From: Clostridia bacterium
GTDB lineage: Bacteria > Bacillota_A > Clostridia > Oscillospirales > CAG-272
Length of the DNA: 64,000 bases
Assembly: GCA_017467205.1 (NCBI GenBank)
Contig: JAFTSQ010000010.1
Span: 8,729-72,728 of the forward strand
Direction: 5' to 3'
Every line of letters begins with the position of its first letter. Within the stretch, counting starts at the first letter, position 1. Shown in pieces: positions 48,331 to 56,818 of the stretch. The translations under genes were made by a program, and so were the position numbers. The notes beneath the pieces were generated by a model that had not been told where the DNA came from, made no database searches, and saw only the letters and a program-made list of their open reading frames with translations.

Positions 48331-50189
48331 TTTTCAAGTATTCTTTCTGCTATTTTCTCCGCAGAGAGCCCAAGATATGAGTAAAGCTCGCAGGGCTCGG
48401 TGGGAGAGGCAAAGCTATCGTCTATTGCAATAATATCAAATCTCGACTTGAGGTCGGGGTGGCGCTCGTAGAGCTCTGAGCGGCTTATCATTGCCGCACC
48501 GCCGCACTTTATGCCCTCTTCAACGTAGATTATGCGCTCCGCGCCTCTGACGAGGGGATATATCTTATCGACCGCGTCGGCATACGGCTTAATCGACTCG
48601 ACGAGAATGACTCCGACGGACTCGCCGCGAGCGACTGCTATATCGCGGGCTTCAAGAACGGTATCGATTATACTGCCGTAGGTAATAAGCACGCACCTCG
48701 GTGCGTCGGATTCCGAAAAGCTTGCTCTGACGCCAAAGGCGTCAAAGTCGCCGTTCGGGTAAAACTCCCTCACCGCTCTTTCGCTTTCGCTCTTGTTTGC
48801 ATAGCGAACGGCTATCGGACCTGTCGCATCCCTTGCCATATCAAGCGCCGCACGGAGCGAGCCGTAGGTCACGGGGGCGACTATCTTTATATTGGGGATT
48901 TCCGAGAGAAAGGCTACGTCGAATATACCGTGGTGGGTTGCGCCGTCACCTACTGCAAGACCTGCACGGTCTATCATCATTCTGACGGGAAGCGACTGAA
49001 GCGCGACGTCGTGGATGATATTATCGTAGGCGCGCTGAAGGAAGGTGGAATATATTGCGACGAAGGGCTTCATACCGTCAGCCGCGAGAGCCGCCGAGAA
49101 GGTCAGAGCGTGCTCCTCTGCTATGCCGACGTCAAAGTAGCGGTCGGGATAGCTCTTGCCGAAGCTGTCAAGGCCCGTGCCTATGCCCATAGCGGCGGTT
49201 ACGGCAAGAATTCTCGCGTCGGTGGCGGCGAGCTCCTTAAGCTTATCCGCAAAGACCGAATGGAAGGTGGCAGACGACGGCTTTTTAGAGGACACCGAAT
49301 GAAAATCGTCCGGCGAGCGCTCTGCGGGAGAGTAGCCCTTTCCCTTCTTCGTATGGATATGGACCACGACACTCTTGCCGAGGTTCTTTGCTTCAAGAAG
49401 CACCTTGCGAACCGCCTTGTAGTCGTTGCCGTTGACAGGGCCGATGTAATAAAGGCCGAGCTCCTCGAAATAGTTGGTTGAATAAATGAGGTGCTTTATC
49501 TTCTTTTTCGTCCAGGAAAGCGCCGCGCTTATCGGCTTGCCTATCAGGGGGATATGCTCGAGTACCGAGCGCGTTCCGCGCTTGAATTTAACGTAGCTCT
49601 TCGACACGCGGATACGGGAAAGGTAGCGCGCAAATGCTCCCTTGTTCTGCGAAATTGACATTCTGTTCTCGTTGAGAACTATTATGAGAGGCAGCTCGGG
49701 GTTTACGTTATTGAGCGCCTCGTGCACAAGACCGCCGGTGTAAGCGCCGTCGCCCGTCACGGATATGGAATATGCGCGCTTCCCGAGTATAGCGTCAGCC
49801 TCGGCATAGCCGAGAGCGGCGGAAATCGAGGTTGAGCTGTGACCTGCGCCAAAGGCGTCGTGCTCGCTCTCACGCATAAGCGTAAATCCCGAGAGTCCTC
49901 CCGGCTGACGAAGGGTTGAAAAGCGCTCGCGCCTGCCTGTGATTAGCTTATGGACGTAGGACTGATGACCGACGTCGAATATTATATGGTCGCGCGGGGA
50001 ATCGAAAACGCGGTGGAGCGCAACGGTGAGCTCGACTACGCCGAGGTTTGAAGCAAGGTGGCCGCCGTGGAGCTCCGCATTCTCTATGAGAAAGGCGCGT
50101 ATCTCGGAGCAGAGCTCGGCTATATCACGCTCGGAGAGAGCCCTGAGGTCCTCCGGCGAATTTATTTTCTCTAAAAGCGGATAACTCAT
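48327..50189 (-). CDS. dxs: 1-deoxy-D-xylulose-5-phosphate synthase
   Basis: 620 residues, thiamine-diphosphate enzyme making DXP from pyruvate and glyceraldehyde-3-phosphate for isoprenoids. FDVGHQSYVHKLITGR, GAGHSSTSISAALGYA, VTGDGAYTGGLVHEALNN (ThDP/Mg motif), and a transketolase domain with FDVGIAEEHALTF and DRAGLAVGDGATHHG. It overlaps the AraC gene upstream and miaB downstream, both with ATGA junctions. Confidence 0.96.
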   Translation of the reverse strand: MSYPLLEKINSPEDLRALSERDIAELCSEIRAFLIENAELHGGHLASNLGVVELTVALHRVFDSPRDHIIFDVGHQSYVHKLITGRRERFSTLRQPGGLSGFTLMRESEHDAFGAGHSSTSISAALGYAEADAILGKRAYSISVTGDGAYTGGLVHEALNNVNPELPLIIVLNENRMSISQNKGAFARYLSRIRVSKSYVKFKRGTRSVLEHIPLIGKPISAALSWTKKKIKHLIYSTNYFEELGLYYIGPVNGNDYKAVRKVLLEAKNLGKSVVVHIHTKKGKGYSPAERSPDDFHSVSSKKPSSATFHSVFADKLKELAATDARILAVTAAMGIGTGLDSFGKSYPDRYFDVGIAEEHALTFSAALAADGMKPFVAIYSTFLQRAYDNIIHDVALQSLPVRMMIDRAGLAVGDGATHHGIFDVAFLSEIPNIKIVAPVTYGSLRAALDMARDATGPIAVRYANKSESERAVREFYPNGDFDAFGVRASFSESDAPRCVLITYGSIIDTVLEARDIAVARGESVGVILVESIKPYADAVDKIYPLVRGAERIIYVEEGIKCGGAAMISRSELYERHPDLKSRFDIIAIDDSFASPTEPCELYSYLGLSAEKIAERILEK

Positions 50190-51010
50190 TGCCGCTCCTT
50201 TCTGTTCTGCTCGGCGACGGGCGATGTGCCTATCACCTTTATGTATGCGCGGTAGAACGCCGAATAATCACCGAAGCCGACGCGGTAGGCTGCGCCCGAC
50301 GCGGTTTCCCCAGCCTCCATCAGCTGCTTTGCGTACATAACCCGCTTTTGATTCACATAGCCGTGAATGGATATGCCGTTATGCTTCTTGAAGGCGCGGC
50401 AGAGGTAATACTTGCTGACGAAAAAGCGCTTTGCAAGCTTGTCCAAGGTGATATTCGAGGTAATGTTATCGTTGAGGTATCTTATGACCTTCGCTCCGAG
50501 CTCGCCCTCGTCGGCAGATATCTTATCGCCGCCCGAAACCGAGAGAAGCAGGACTATCTCCGACATCAGAATCCGCATATAATCCTCTCTTTCCTTATCC
50601 GAAAGAGCCGCCGCGACCGAGAAGCGCTCGAAGGCGGATATCAGAGTATGCGATATTGCGTCGGGTGAGTAAAAATTGACCTGACCGCCCTCGTGCGCGG
50701 CAAGGTCGGTTAAGCGCTTTGCCATATCGTGCGAGAGTGTGTCGGGGGTGAAATGAATGACGTAGCGCTCGTAGGTGGTGCTCGGGTCGAGCTCGAGGCA
50801 GTGGTAGCAAAGAGGCGGTATGAGCGCAAGAGTCCTGTCCTTCAGCTCGTATTCCGCACCCTCAACTATATATCTTCCCTTTCCGCCGACTACGAAGATT
50901 ATCTCGTAAATCGAGTGGCAGTGCTTTGCACTGAGGCTTTCGGATATTTCGGTATCGGTTCTGTATCTGAAGGTCATACCCTTCGAATTAAGCAAAAGCT
51001 CTCGGTTCAT
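50186..51010 (-). CDS. AraC-family transcriptional regulator
   Basis: 274 residues from the ATG at 51008-51010, which has GGAAGGAGG upstream. N-terminal cupin (HCHSIYEIIFVVGGKGRYIV) and two C-terminal helix-turn-helix motifs (ITLDKLAKRFFVSKYYLCRA, ASGAAYRVGFGDYSAFYRAY). Divergent from the sugar operon at 51215, with TTGCAA repeats in between, so it probably controls that operon. The stop overlaps the dxs start, so dxs may also respond to this promoter. Confidence 0.9.
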   Translation of the reverse strand: MNRELLLNSKGMTFRYRTDTEISESLSAKHCHSIYEIIFVVGGKGRYIVEGAEYELKDRTLALIPPLCYHCLELDPSTTYERYVIHFTPDTLSHDMAKRLTDLAAHEGGQVNFYSPDAISHTLISAFERFSVAAALSDKEREDYMRILMSEIVLLLSVSGGDKISADEGELGAKVIRYLNDNITSNITLDKLAKRFFVSKYYLCRAFKKHNGISIHGYVNQKRVMYAKQLMEAGETASGAAYRVGFGDYSAFYRAYIKVIGTSPVAEQNRKERQ

Positions 51011-51060
51011 AAGCCCTCCTTCCTGCGACAAAAGTCACGAGCGCATAATAATTCTATTAT

Positions 51061-51089
51061 AGTATAGCACGCAAGAGCAATTTTTGCAA
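51061..51089 (-). promoter_or_regulatory. promoter of the AraC-dxs run
   Basis: Minus strand TTGCAA (51089-51084), 17 nt, TATACT (51066-51061). The -35 box is one of the TTGCAA repeats. Confidence 0.6.
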
Positions 51090-51148
51090 TAGTTTTTGCA
51101 ATTGTTACAATAAAAAGTTTTGCGCGCTTAATTGCAAAAATTGCAAAT
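51078..51148. promoter_or_regulatory. TTGCAA operator cluster between divergent genes
   Basis: TTTTTGCAATAG and TTTTTGCAATTG are direct repeats at 51081-51104, and AATTGCAAAAATTGCAAA (51130-51147) carries two more. The core TTGCAA occurs four times, twice overlapping -35 boxes. Confidence 0.6.
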
Positions 51149-51160
51149 ATGTGTTATAAT
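51132..51160 (+). promoter_or_regulatory. promoter of the TIM-barrel/Gfo-Idh operon
   Basis: TTGCAA (51132-51137), 17 nt, TATAAT (51155-51160). Confidence 0.7.
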
Positions 51161-51214
51161 GCGTATTGTAAGGGATAATTTTTCCCAAATAAACGAATTA
51201 CGGAGTGTAATATT

Positions 51215-51967
51215 ATGAAACTCGGTGCACAGTTTTTCACCCTAAGAGAACAGGCGAAGACCAAGGAAGGTCTTAAAAATTGCTTTGAAAAGGTCAAGAA
51301 TATCGGCTATCAGGTAGCGCAGATGTCCTGCATTTGCGAGATAGAGCCGGAGCTCCTTCGCGATTATTCCGAGGAGTACGCGCTTCCCATCACCTGCACG
51401 CACACGGCTTATGACAAAATAATTGAGAATACCGACAAGGTTATCGCCGACCACATAACCTACAAGTGCCCCGTTATCGGTCTTGGCTCTATGCCCGATA
51501 AGTTCAGAGGCTCTGTCGAGGGTGCTCGCGCATTCCTCAAGGAGATGGCTGAGCCTATGAAGAAGATTGAGGCGGCAGGTCTTAAGTTCGCTTATCACAA
51601 CCACGCATTTGAGTTCGACGATATCGGCGGTACTCGCTCCTATGACATACTTATAGAGGAAGCGCCCACTATGAACTTCATTCTCGATACCTATTGGGTC
51701 AGATATGCGGGCGAGGATTATATGAAGTATATAAAGCTCTTCGGCAACAAGAGAATGACCAACATTCACTTCAAGGATATGAAGACCGAGCCCCAGGGCG
51801 CTATCTGCCCCTGCGGCGAGGGCGTTATCGACTTTGCTCCCATCGCGGCGCTCTGCAAGGAGCTCGGCGTTCCCTACGCGCTCGTTGAGCAGGACAACGC
51901 ACCGAGCCTTGGCGACGAGTTCGAGCAGATGGCGACGAGCTACAACAATCTCAAGCATCTGTTTTAA
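51215..51967 (+). CDS. sugar phosphate isomerase/epimerase (TIM barrel)
   Basis: 250 residues of the xylose-isomerase-like TIM-barrel superfamily, as in IolE and related enzymes. Metal-site blocks: FAYHNHAFEF, ILDTYWVRYAG, NIHFKDMK and ALVEQDN, giving Glu/Asp/His/Glu positions. First gene of a four-gene operon with a second barrel and two Gfo/Idh dehydrogenases. The substrate is unknown. RBS is weak (CGGAG). Confidence 0.85.
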   Translation: MKLGAQFFTLREQAKTKEGLKNCFEKVKNIGYQVAQMSCICEIEPELLRDYSEEYALPITCTHTAYDKIIENTDKVIADHITYKCPVIGLGSMPDKFRGSVEGARAFLKEMAEPMKKIEAAGLKFAYHNHAFEFDDIGGTRSYDILIEEAPTMNFILDTYWVRYAGEDYMKYIKLFGNKRMTNIHFKDMKTEPQGAICPCGEGVIDFAPIAALCKELGVPYALVEQDNAPSLGDEFEQMATSYNNLKHLF

Positions 51968-51978
51968 GGAGAGTCGGT

Positions 51979-52860
51979 ATGGCAAGATTTGCACTTTCGG
52001 CATTTGCTGACGAGGCGGGCTCTACCATTGAAGAGCAGATAAGCGCGCTCGTTGACAACGGAATAGGTTACATAGAGCCGAGAAACATCTCCTCAAAGCC
52101 TATACTCACCCTCACCGACGAGGAGCTTTTCGAAATCAAGGCAAAGCTTGACGCGGCAGGCATTAAGGTCGGTTCGCTCGGCTCGCCTATCGGAAAGTAC
52201 CCTATCGACAAGGATTTCGAGCCTCATATCGCGGATTTCCGCCGCGCACTGCGCGTTTGCGAGATTCTCGGAACGAAGAATATGAGAATGTTCTCCTTCT
52301 TCGTCGAACAAGACGAGCTTGAAAAGCATCGCGACGAGGTTATCCGCCGCCTTCGCGAGCTCACCGATATTGCGAAGGAGCACGGCGTTCGCCTCTGCCA
52401 CGAGAACGAGTCGAAAATCTACGGTCAGATGCCGAAGGAAGTTGAAGAGCTTCTTAAGGCTAACCCCGACCTCTACGGAATTTTCGACCCCGCCAATTAC
52501 AGAATGAACGACGCGGATATCATGGACGGTATAAACGCGACCTTCGAAAGATTTGCATATATGCACATCAAGGACGCAATATACGAGTCCCAGACCATCG
52601 TTCCCGCAGGCGAGGGCGAGGGTCGCATCCCCGAGGTCATTGAGATGGTAAACGCTCATACAGACGAGCTCGTTTACCTCACCCTTGAGCCCCACCTTCA
52701 CATCTTCGACGCCTACAAGGGCATTGACGATCACGAGCTTAAGGGCGCTTACACCTTCAATAACAGCAGAGAGGCATTCGACTTCGCAGTCGGAGCTCTC
52801 ACAAAAATTCTTGAAAATAACGGCTACAAAAGGAGCGATGATAACACATGGATAAAGTAA
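51979..52860 (+). CDS. sugar phosphate isomerase/epimerase (TIM barrel), second
   Basis: 293 residues, same superfamily but clearly diverged from the first. RLCHENESKIYG, GIFDPANYRMN, AYMHIKDAIYE and YLTLEPHLH carry the metal ligands. Starts 11 nt after the previous gene with AAGGAG, and overlaps the next gene by 13 nt. May isomerise, epimerise or eliminate a keto-sugar. Confidence 0.85.
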   Translation: MARFALSAFADEAGSTIEEQISALVDNGIGYIEPRNISSKPILTLTDEELFEIKAKLDAAGIKVGSLGSPIGKYPIDKDFEPHIADFRRALRVCEILGTKNMRMFSFFVEQDELEKHRDEVIRRLRELTDIAKEHGVRLCHENESKIYGQMPKEVEELLKANPDLYGIFDPANYRMNDADIMDGINATFERFAYMHIKDAIYESQTIVPAGEGEGRIPEVIEMVNAHTDELVYLTLEPHLHIFDAYKGIDDHELKGAYTFNNSREAFDFAVGALTKILENNGYKRSDDNTWIK

Positions 52861-54005
52861 GATTTGGCATCGTCGGATGCGGAAATATGGGCGCAAGCCA
52901 CGCAAAAAATCTTGCCGCAGGTAAGATTACGAACGGAGTTCTTTCCGCGGTTGCGGACATTAACCCCAAGAAGCTCGATTTTATGCGCAGCACTTACGGT
53001 GACACTATCTCCTATTTCGATACTGCGGAGGATATGTTTAAGTCAGGTCTTTGCGACGTGGTTATGATATGCACGCCTCACTACGACCACCCTACCCTTG
53101 CCATCCTCGCTCTCGACTACAATCTCAACTGCATAGTTGAAAAGCCCGCAGGCGTTTACACCAAGCAGGTCAAGGAAATGATTGCACGCGCAGAGAAATC
53201 CGATAAGATTCTCGGCATTATGTTCAACCAGAGAACAAACCCCGCGTTCAGAAAGATGCGCGAGCTCGTTCAGAACGGAACTATCGGAACGGTTAAGAGA
53301 ACCAACTGGATAATCACCAACTGGTACAGAACCCAGGAATACTACGACAGCGGCGCTTGGCGCGCTACCTGGGCAGGAGAAGGCGGCGGAGTTCTTTACA
53401 ACCAGGCTCCTCACCAGCTTGACCTCTTCCAGTGGATTGTCGGTATGATGCCCTCGAAGGTTCACGCCTTCTGCCATTACGGAAAGTGGCACAACATTGA
53501 GGTTGAGGACGACGTTACCTGCTACTGCGAGTATCCTAACGGTGCGACCGGCGTGTTCATCACCTGCACGGCTGACGCTCCCGGCACTAACAGATTTGAA
53601 ATTACCGGTACGCTCGGAAAGCTCGTTTTCGAGAACAACAAGCTTTACCTCACGCCCCTTGAGATAGACGAGCGCCTTCACTGCTTCTCTACCTACACCG
53701 GATTCGGTGCGCCTCACGCGCTTCCGACGGTTGAGGTTGAGCTTGAGGGCGAGAACAGCCAGCACGTCGGAATCTGCAACAACGTTGCGAACGCAATCCT
53801 CGGTCTTGAGCCTCTCTACGCTCCCGCAAGCGACGGTATTTGCGGCGTTCAGCTCGCTAACGCTATGCACCTCTCGAGCTGGCTTGATCGCGCAGTTGAC
53901 ATTCCGATTGACGACGACCTCTTCTACGAGGAGCTCAAAAAGAGAATTGCTATTTCCAAGCCCCACGCGGCACGCGAGGAAAAGGTAGTACTTCAAGGAC
54001 AGTAA
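52848..54005 (+). CDS. Gfo/Idh/MocA family oxidoreductase, first
   Basis: 385 residues. Rossmann fold FGIVGCGNMGASHAKN, the EKP motif in IVEKPAGVY, and the catalytic region LYNQAPHQLDLFQW with His and Asp. Such enzymes oxidise sugars or cyclitols with tightly bound NAD(P)+. Translationally coupled to the upstream barrel gene. Confidence 0.92.
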   Translation: MDKVRFGIVGCGNMGASHAKNLAAGKITNGVLSAVADINPKKLDFMRSTYGDTISYFDTAEDMFKSGLCDVVMICTPHYDHPTLAILALDYNLNCIVEKPAGVYTKQVKEMIARAEKSDKILGIMFNQRTNPAFRKMRELVQNGTIGTVKRTNWIITNWYRTQEYYDSGAWRATWAGEGGGVLYNQAPHQLDLFQWIVGMMPSKVHAFCHYGKWHNIEVEDDVTCYCEYPNGATGVFITCTADAPGTNRFEITGTLGKLVFENNKLYLTPLEIDERLHCFSTYTGFGAPHALPTVEVELEGENSQHVGICNNVANAILGLEPLYAPASDGICGVQLANAMHLSSWLDRAVDIPIDDDLFYEELKKRIAISKPHAAREEKVVLQGQ

Positions 54006-54010
54006 CTATT

Positions 54011-55024
54011 ATGAACGATAACAAAAAGTTATTCAGGGCGGCTATCGTCGGCTGCGGAACTATTGCACCGAACCACGCCAACGCAATATGCGAGTCGGAG
54101 CACGCAACGCTCGTTGCCCTTTGCGATAAGCGACCCGAGCAGGCTGAAAAATTAGCCAAGAATATTGCCGAAGAGGTTGAAATTTTCTCCGATTTCGACA
54201 CTATGCTTGACACAATAGAGCTTGATGCAGTTCATATCTGCACGCCTCATTTTTTACACGCCCCCATGGCAATCAAGGCGCTGAAGCGTAATATTAACGT
54301 TTTTCTTGAAAAGCCTATGGCTATGACCGCCGAGGAGATTGACGCGCTTCTTGCGGCTGAAAAGGAAAGCTCGGCAAAGATTTGCGTTTGCTTCCAGAAC
54401 AGGAAAAACAAGATTACGAATATCGCCCACAAGGTTGCCGACGAGGACGGCGGCGTGACGCACGCGCACGCGGCGCTCTTCTGGAACAGGGACGAGCGCT
54501 ACTACTCCGAGAGCGACTGGCGCGGAAGATACGCCACCGAGGGCGGCGGAGTTATGATAAACCAGGCGATACATACCATTGACCTGCTCTGCCAGTTCCT
54601 CGGCAAGCCGAAAAGCGTTACCGCTACTACGGCAAACCATCATTTAAAGAGTATTATCGAGGTTGAGGATACCTGCGAGGGAGTTATCACCTTCGAGAGC
54701 GGACGGCAGGCGAACTTCTTCGTTACCACCGCCTTCCGCGGCCCTAATACCACCGATATCTTCCTCAAAACTCCGCACCACAAAATCGATATGAAGCAGC
54801 CGTACATTTACGTTGACGGAGTTGAGGTTCAGGGTGCTGAGGAGGTCGACCATAAGTTCGTTGGTAAGTCCTGCTACGGCAACGGTCACCTTTATCTTAT
54901 CCGTGAGTTCTACGAGGTTCTCGCAAACGGTGGCGACGTCCCCGTTACGCTTGAGAGCGCGCAGTACGCCGTTCGAATTTTGCTTGCGGCTTACCGCTCA
55001 AACGACACGGAAGTGTTGATATAG
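54011..55024 (+). CDS. Gfo/Idh/MocA family oxidoreductase, second
   Basis: 337 residues. AAIVGCGTIAPNHANAI, FLEKPMAMTAEE and MINQAIHTIDLLCQFLG mark the same fold. Ends the operon, with a terminator following. Two dehydrogenases in one operon suggest an oxidation-reduction pair acting before and after a barrel-catalysed step. The stop is TAG. Confidence 0.92.
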   Translation: MNDNKKLFRAAIVGCGTIAPNHANAICESEHATLVALCDKRPEQAEKLAKNIAEEVEIFSDFDTMLDTIELDAVHICTPHFLHAPMAIKALKRNINVFLEKPMAMTAEEIDALLAAEKESSAKICVCFQNRKNKITNIAHKVADEDGGVTHAHAALFWNRDERYYSESDWRGRYATEGGGVMINQAIHTIDLLCQFLGKPKSVTATTANHHLKSIIEVEDTCEGVITFESGRQANFFVTTAFRGPNTTDIFLKTPHHKIDMKQPYIYVDGVEVQGAEEVDHKFVGKSCYGNGHLYLIREFYEVLANGGDVPVTLESAQYAVRILLAAYRSNDTEVLI

Positions 55025-55033
55025 GTTCATAAC

Positions 55034-55071
55034 AAAAAAATCCCTATTGGAAATTCCAATAGGGATTTTTT
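55034..55071. terminator. bidirectional terminator
   Basis: AAAAAATCCCTATTGGAA pairs with CCAATAGGGATTTTTT between convergent genes. Confidence 0.9.
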
Positions 55072-55082
55072 CTGCCCTGTTT

Positions 55083-55925
55083 TTATATATGCGTATATCG
55101 AGTTTTGTATGTAACCGACTCGCCGGGCGCGAGGACTCTGTATCCGTCAGCGATATTGAGTCCGTCAACCTTTCCTGCCTGCGGCTCGATGCAGAGGAAG
55201 TCCTTAAGACCCTTTGCGTTATACATAATCCAGTGGTCGAAGTTATCCGACATTGTGTATAGTATATCGTCTATCCTTGCGGTATAGCCGCACGCCTCGT
55301 AGTAGCCGACGACCTCAACGTTTCTTGAGGGTGAGCCCGTGAGGTAGAGCTTTTCCTGCTCGGTGAGAGGAACGTATCTGCCCGTCGGGATATCTATTTT
55401 ATTATGCTCCTGACGCGAGGCAATGGGGAGCGAGAAGATATCCGGCTGAAGGAAGGTGGAGTGAAGACTGAAGGTATAGGGCATATTCTTTTTGTCGGTA
55501 TTGACTATCTCGTAGGTTTGAGAGAGCCCTTCTTCGTCAAGCGCGTAGGTAACGGTAAGCGCGAAGGTGAAGGGGTATACCTTACCCTCGTTTACAAAGT
55601 GCATTTTAACGAAGCTGTCGCCCGACTCAAGCACCTCGAAGGGCTGACGGTGAACCGTTCCGTGCAGATGAGAGTTGGTTCTCGGCTCGGTTATCGGAAG
55701 GGTGTAATCGACGCCCTCGAAGCTGAATTTGCCAAGGTAGGTTCTGTTCGCGGGAAGAAGAATGGGCGCTCCCTGAAGATAGGGATTTATCTCAAGCTGA
55801 GCCTCGTCGGTAAGCGGGCGAAGGATATCCTTGCCGTCGTAGCGAAGGTAGACGAGGTTGCCGCCAAGCCTTGCGCACGCGCCTGCCTCCCATTTTCCGC
55901 ATTTAATATTGATTATATCGTTCAT
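55083..55925 (-). CDS. aldose 1-epimerase (GalM-like mutarotase)
   Basis: 280 residues from the ATG at 55923-55925, which has GAGG 9 nt upstream; an ATG five codons earlier lacks an RBS. Galactose-mutarotase fold: PRTNSHLHGTVHRQPFEV with a catalytic His, YTFSLHSTFLQP, and FLCIEPQAGKVDGLN with the catalytic Glu. Likely interconverts anomers of a sugar, perhaps L-rhamnose given its neighbours. Has its own promoter inside the deoR 3' end. Confidence 0.88.
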   Translation of the reverse strand: MNDIINIKCGKWEAGACARLGGNLVYLRYDGKDILRPLTDEAQLEINPYLQGAPILLPANRTYLGKFSFEGVDYTLPITEPRTNSHLHGTVHRQPFEVLESGDSFVKMHFVNEGKVYPFTFALTVTYALDEEGLSQTYEIVNTDKKNMPYTFSLHSTFLQPDIFSLPIASRQEHNKIDIPTGRYVPLTEQEKLYLTGSPSRNVEVVGYYEACGYTARIDDILYTMSDNFDHWIMYNAKGLKDFLCIEPQAGKVDGLNIADGYRVLAPGESVTYKTRYTHI

Positions 55926-55959
55926 AGCGTTTATCCTCATTTTCTTGTTTTATGAAATC

Positions 55960-55988
55960 ATTATAGCACGTGCCGCACCTTTTGTCAA
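55960..55988 (-). promoter_or_regulatory. promoter of the aldose epimerase gene
   Basis: Minus strand TTGACA (55988-55983), 17 nt, TATAAT (55965-55960); the -35 box overlaps the deoR stop codon. Confidence 0.88.
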
Positions 55989-56674
55989 TCGGTAACGACG
56001 AGGTCGAAATCCTCGACGGAGGCGAGGCGGTAGGTGCCGTCGGTTGAGAACTTCGAGCGGTCGGCAAGGAGGATACGATGCTTTGAACGGCGGTACGCCG
56101 CAAGCTTTATCTCCTTTTGCTCCAAGGAGCGCTCAAGCACTTCCCCGTCGACTATCGCGGTGCAGGAGGCGAGCATCAGGTCAAAGTTGAATTCCTCTAT
56201 TTGCCGAGCAGTCCAGCTCCCCGTTGAGGAAACCGAGCGGAACTGCACGTTTCCGCCAAGGAGAATGAGGTTTACGTTAGGGTTTTTCGAGAGCTGAAGG
56301 GCGGTTTGAAGATTGTTGGTCACCACCGTTTTGAAGCTCAAATCAAGCCTGCCCGCAAGCGCGAGCGCCGTTGACGAGCTATCGATAAACACACTGTGGA
56401 ACTCCGGAATATGCGGCATCGCGTTGGTTGCGACCTGCTCCTTTGCCTTTGCGTTTTTAGTCATTCTTACGAATATGGAAACCTCCTCGGCGTTATCCTG
56501 CAGTATCGCGCCGCCGTGACTGCGCTCGATAAGACCGAGTGACTGCATCTCGCGCAGGTCGCGCCTTATCGTTGCGTCGCTGACGAAGAGGCGGTTTGCA
56601 AGCTCCTTTACGTTCGCGGTGCGGTTTTGCTTCAAGATATCAAGAATTGCGCTGTGGCGCTCGTTTAAGACCAT
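55985..56674 (-). CDS. DeoR-family transcriptional regulator
   Basis: 229 residues from the ATG at 56672-56674 (AAAGGTG upstream). N-terminal HTH: RHSAILDILKQNRTANVKEL, FVSDATIRRDLREMQSLGLI. C-terminal phosphosugar sensor domain: FIDSSSTALALAG, VTNNLQTALQLSK, ILLADRSKF. It is divergent from rhaB and is the likely repressor of rhamnose use, induced by a phosphosugar such as rhamnulose-1-phosphate. The stop is TGA. Confidence 0.93.
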   Translation of the reverse strand: MVLNERHSAILDILKQNRTANVKELANRLFVSDATIRRDLREMQSLGLIERSHGGAILQDNAEEVSIFVRMTKNAKAKEQVATNAMPHIPEFHSVFIDSSSTALALAGRLDLSFKTVVTNNLQTALQLSKNPNVNLILLGGNVQFRSVSSTGSWTARQIEEFNFDLMLASCTAIVDGEVLERSLEQKEIKLAAYRRSKHRILLADRSKFSTDGTYRLASVEDFDLVVTD

Positions 56675-56684
56675 TTTGTACACA

Positions 56685-56709
56685 CCTTTTGTTCGCTTTT
56701 GTTCATTTA
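56685..56709 (-). promoter_or_regulatory. candidate DeoR operator
   Basis: Two direct repeats of TTTTGTTC (complement GAACAAAA), 11 nt apart, lie at 56686-56706 just after the deoR transcription start. DeoR regulators commonly bind such direct repeats. Confidence 0.5.
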
Positions 56710-56716
56710 CGCTCAT

Positions 56717-56745
56717 ATTATATCATATATATGTTTTTTTGTCAA
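56717..56745 (-). promoter_or_regulatory. promoter of the deoR gene
   Basis: Minus strand TTGACA (56745-56740), 17 nt, TATAAT (56722-56717). Confidence 0.9.
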
Positions 56746-56760
56746 GTTTTTGAGCAGATA

Positions 56761-56790
56761 TAGACAAGGACGCGCCTCGCGTGGTATAAT
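56761..56790 (+). promoter_or_regulatory. promoter of the rhamnose operon
   Basis: TAGACA (56761-56766), 18 nt, TATAAT (56785-56790), ending 28 nt before rhaB. Confidence 0.7.
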
Positions 56791-56818
56791 AATTAAAACT
56801 TACTTTTTTGGAGTTAGT

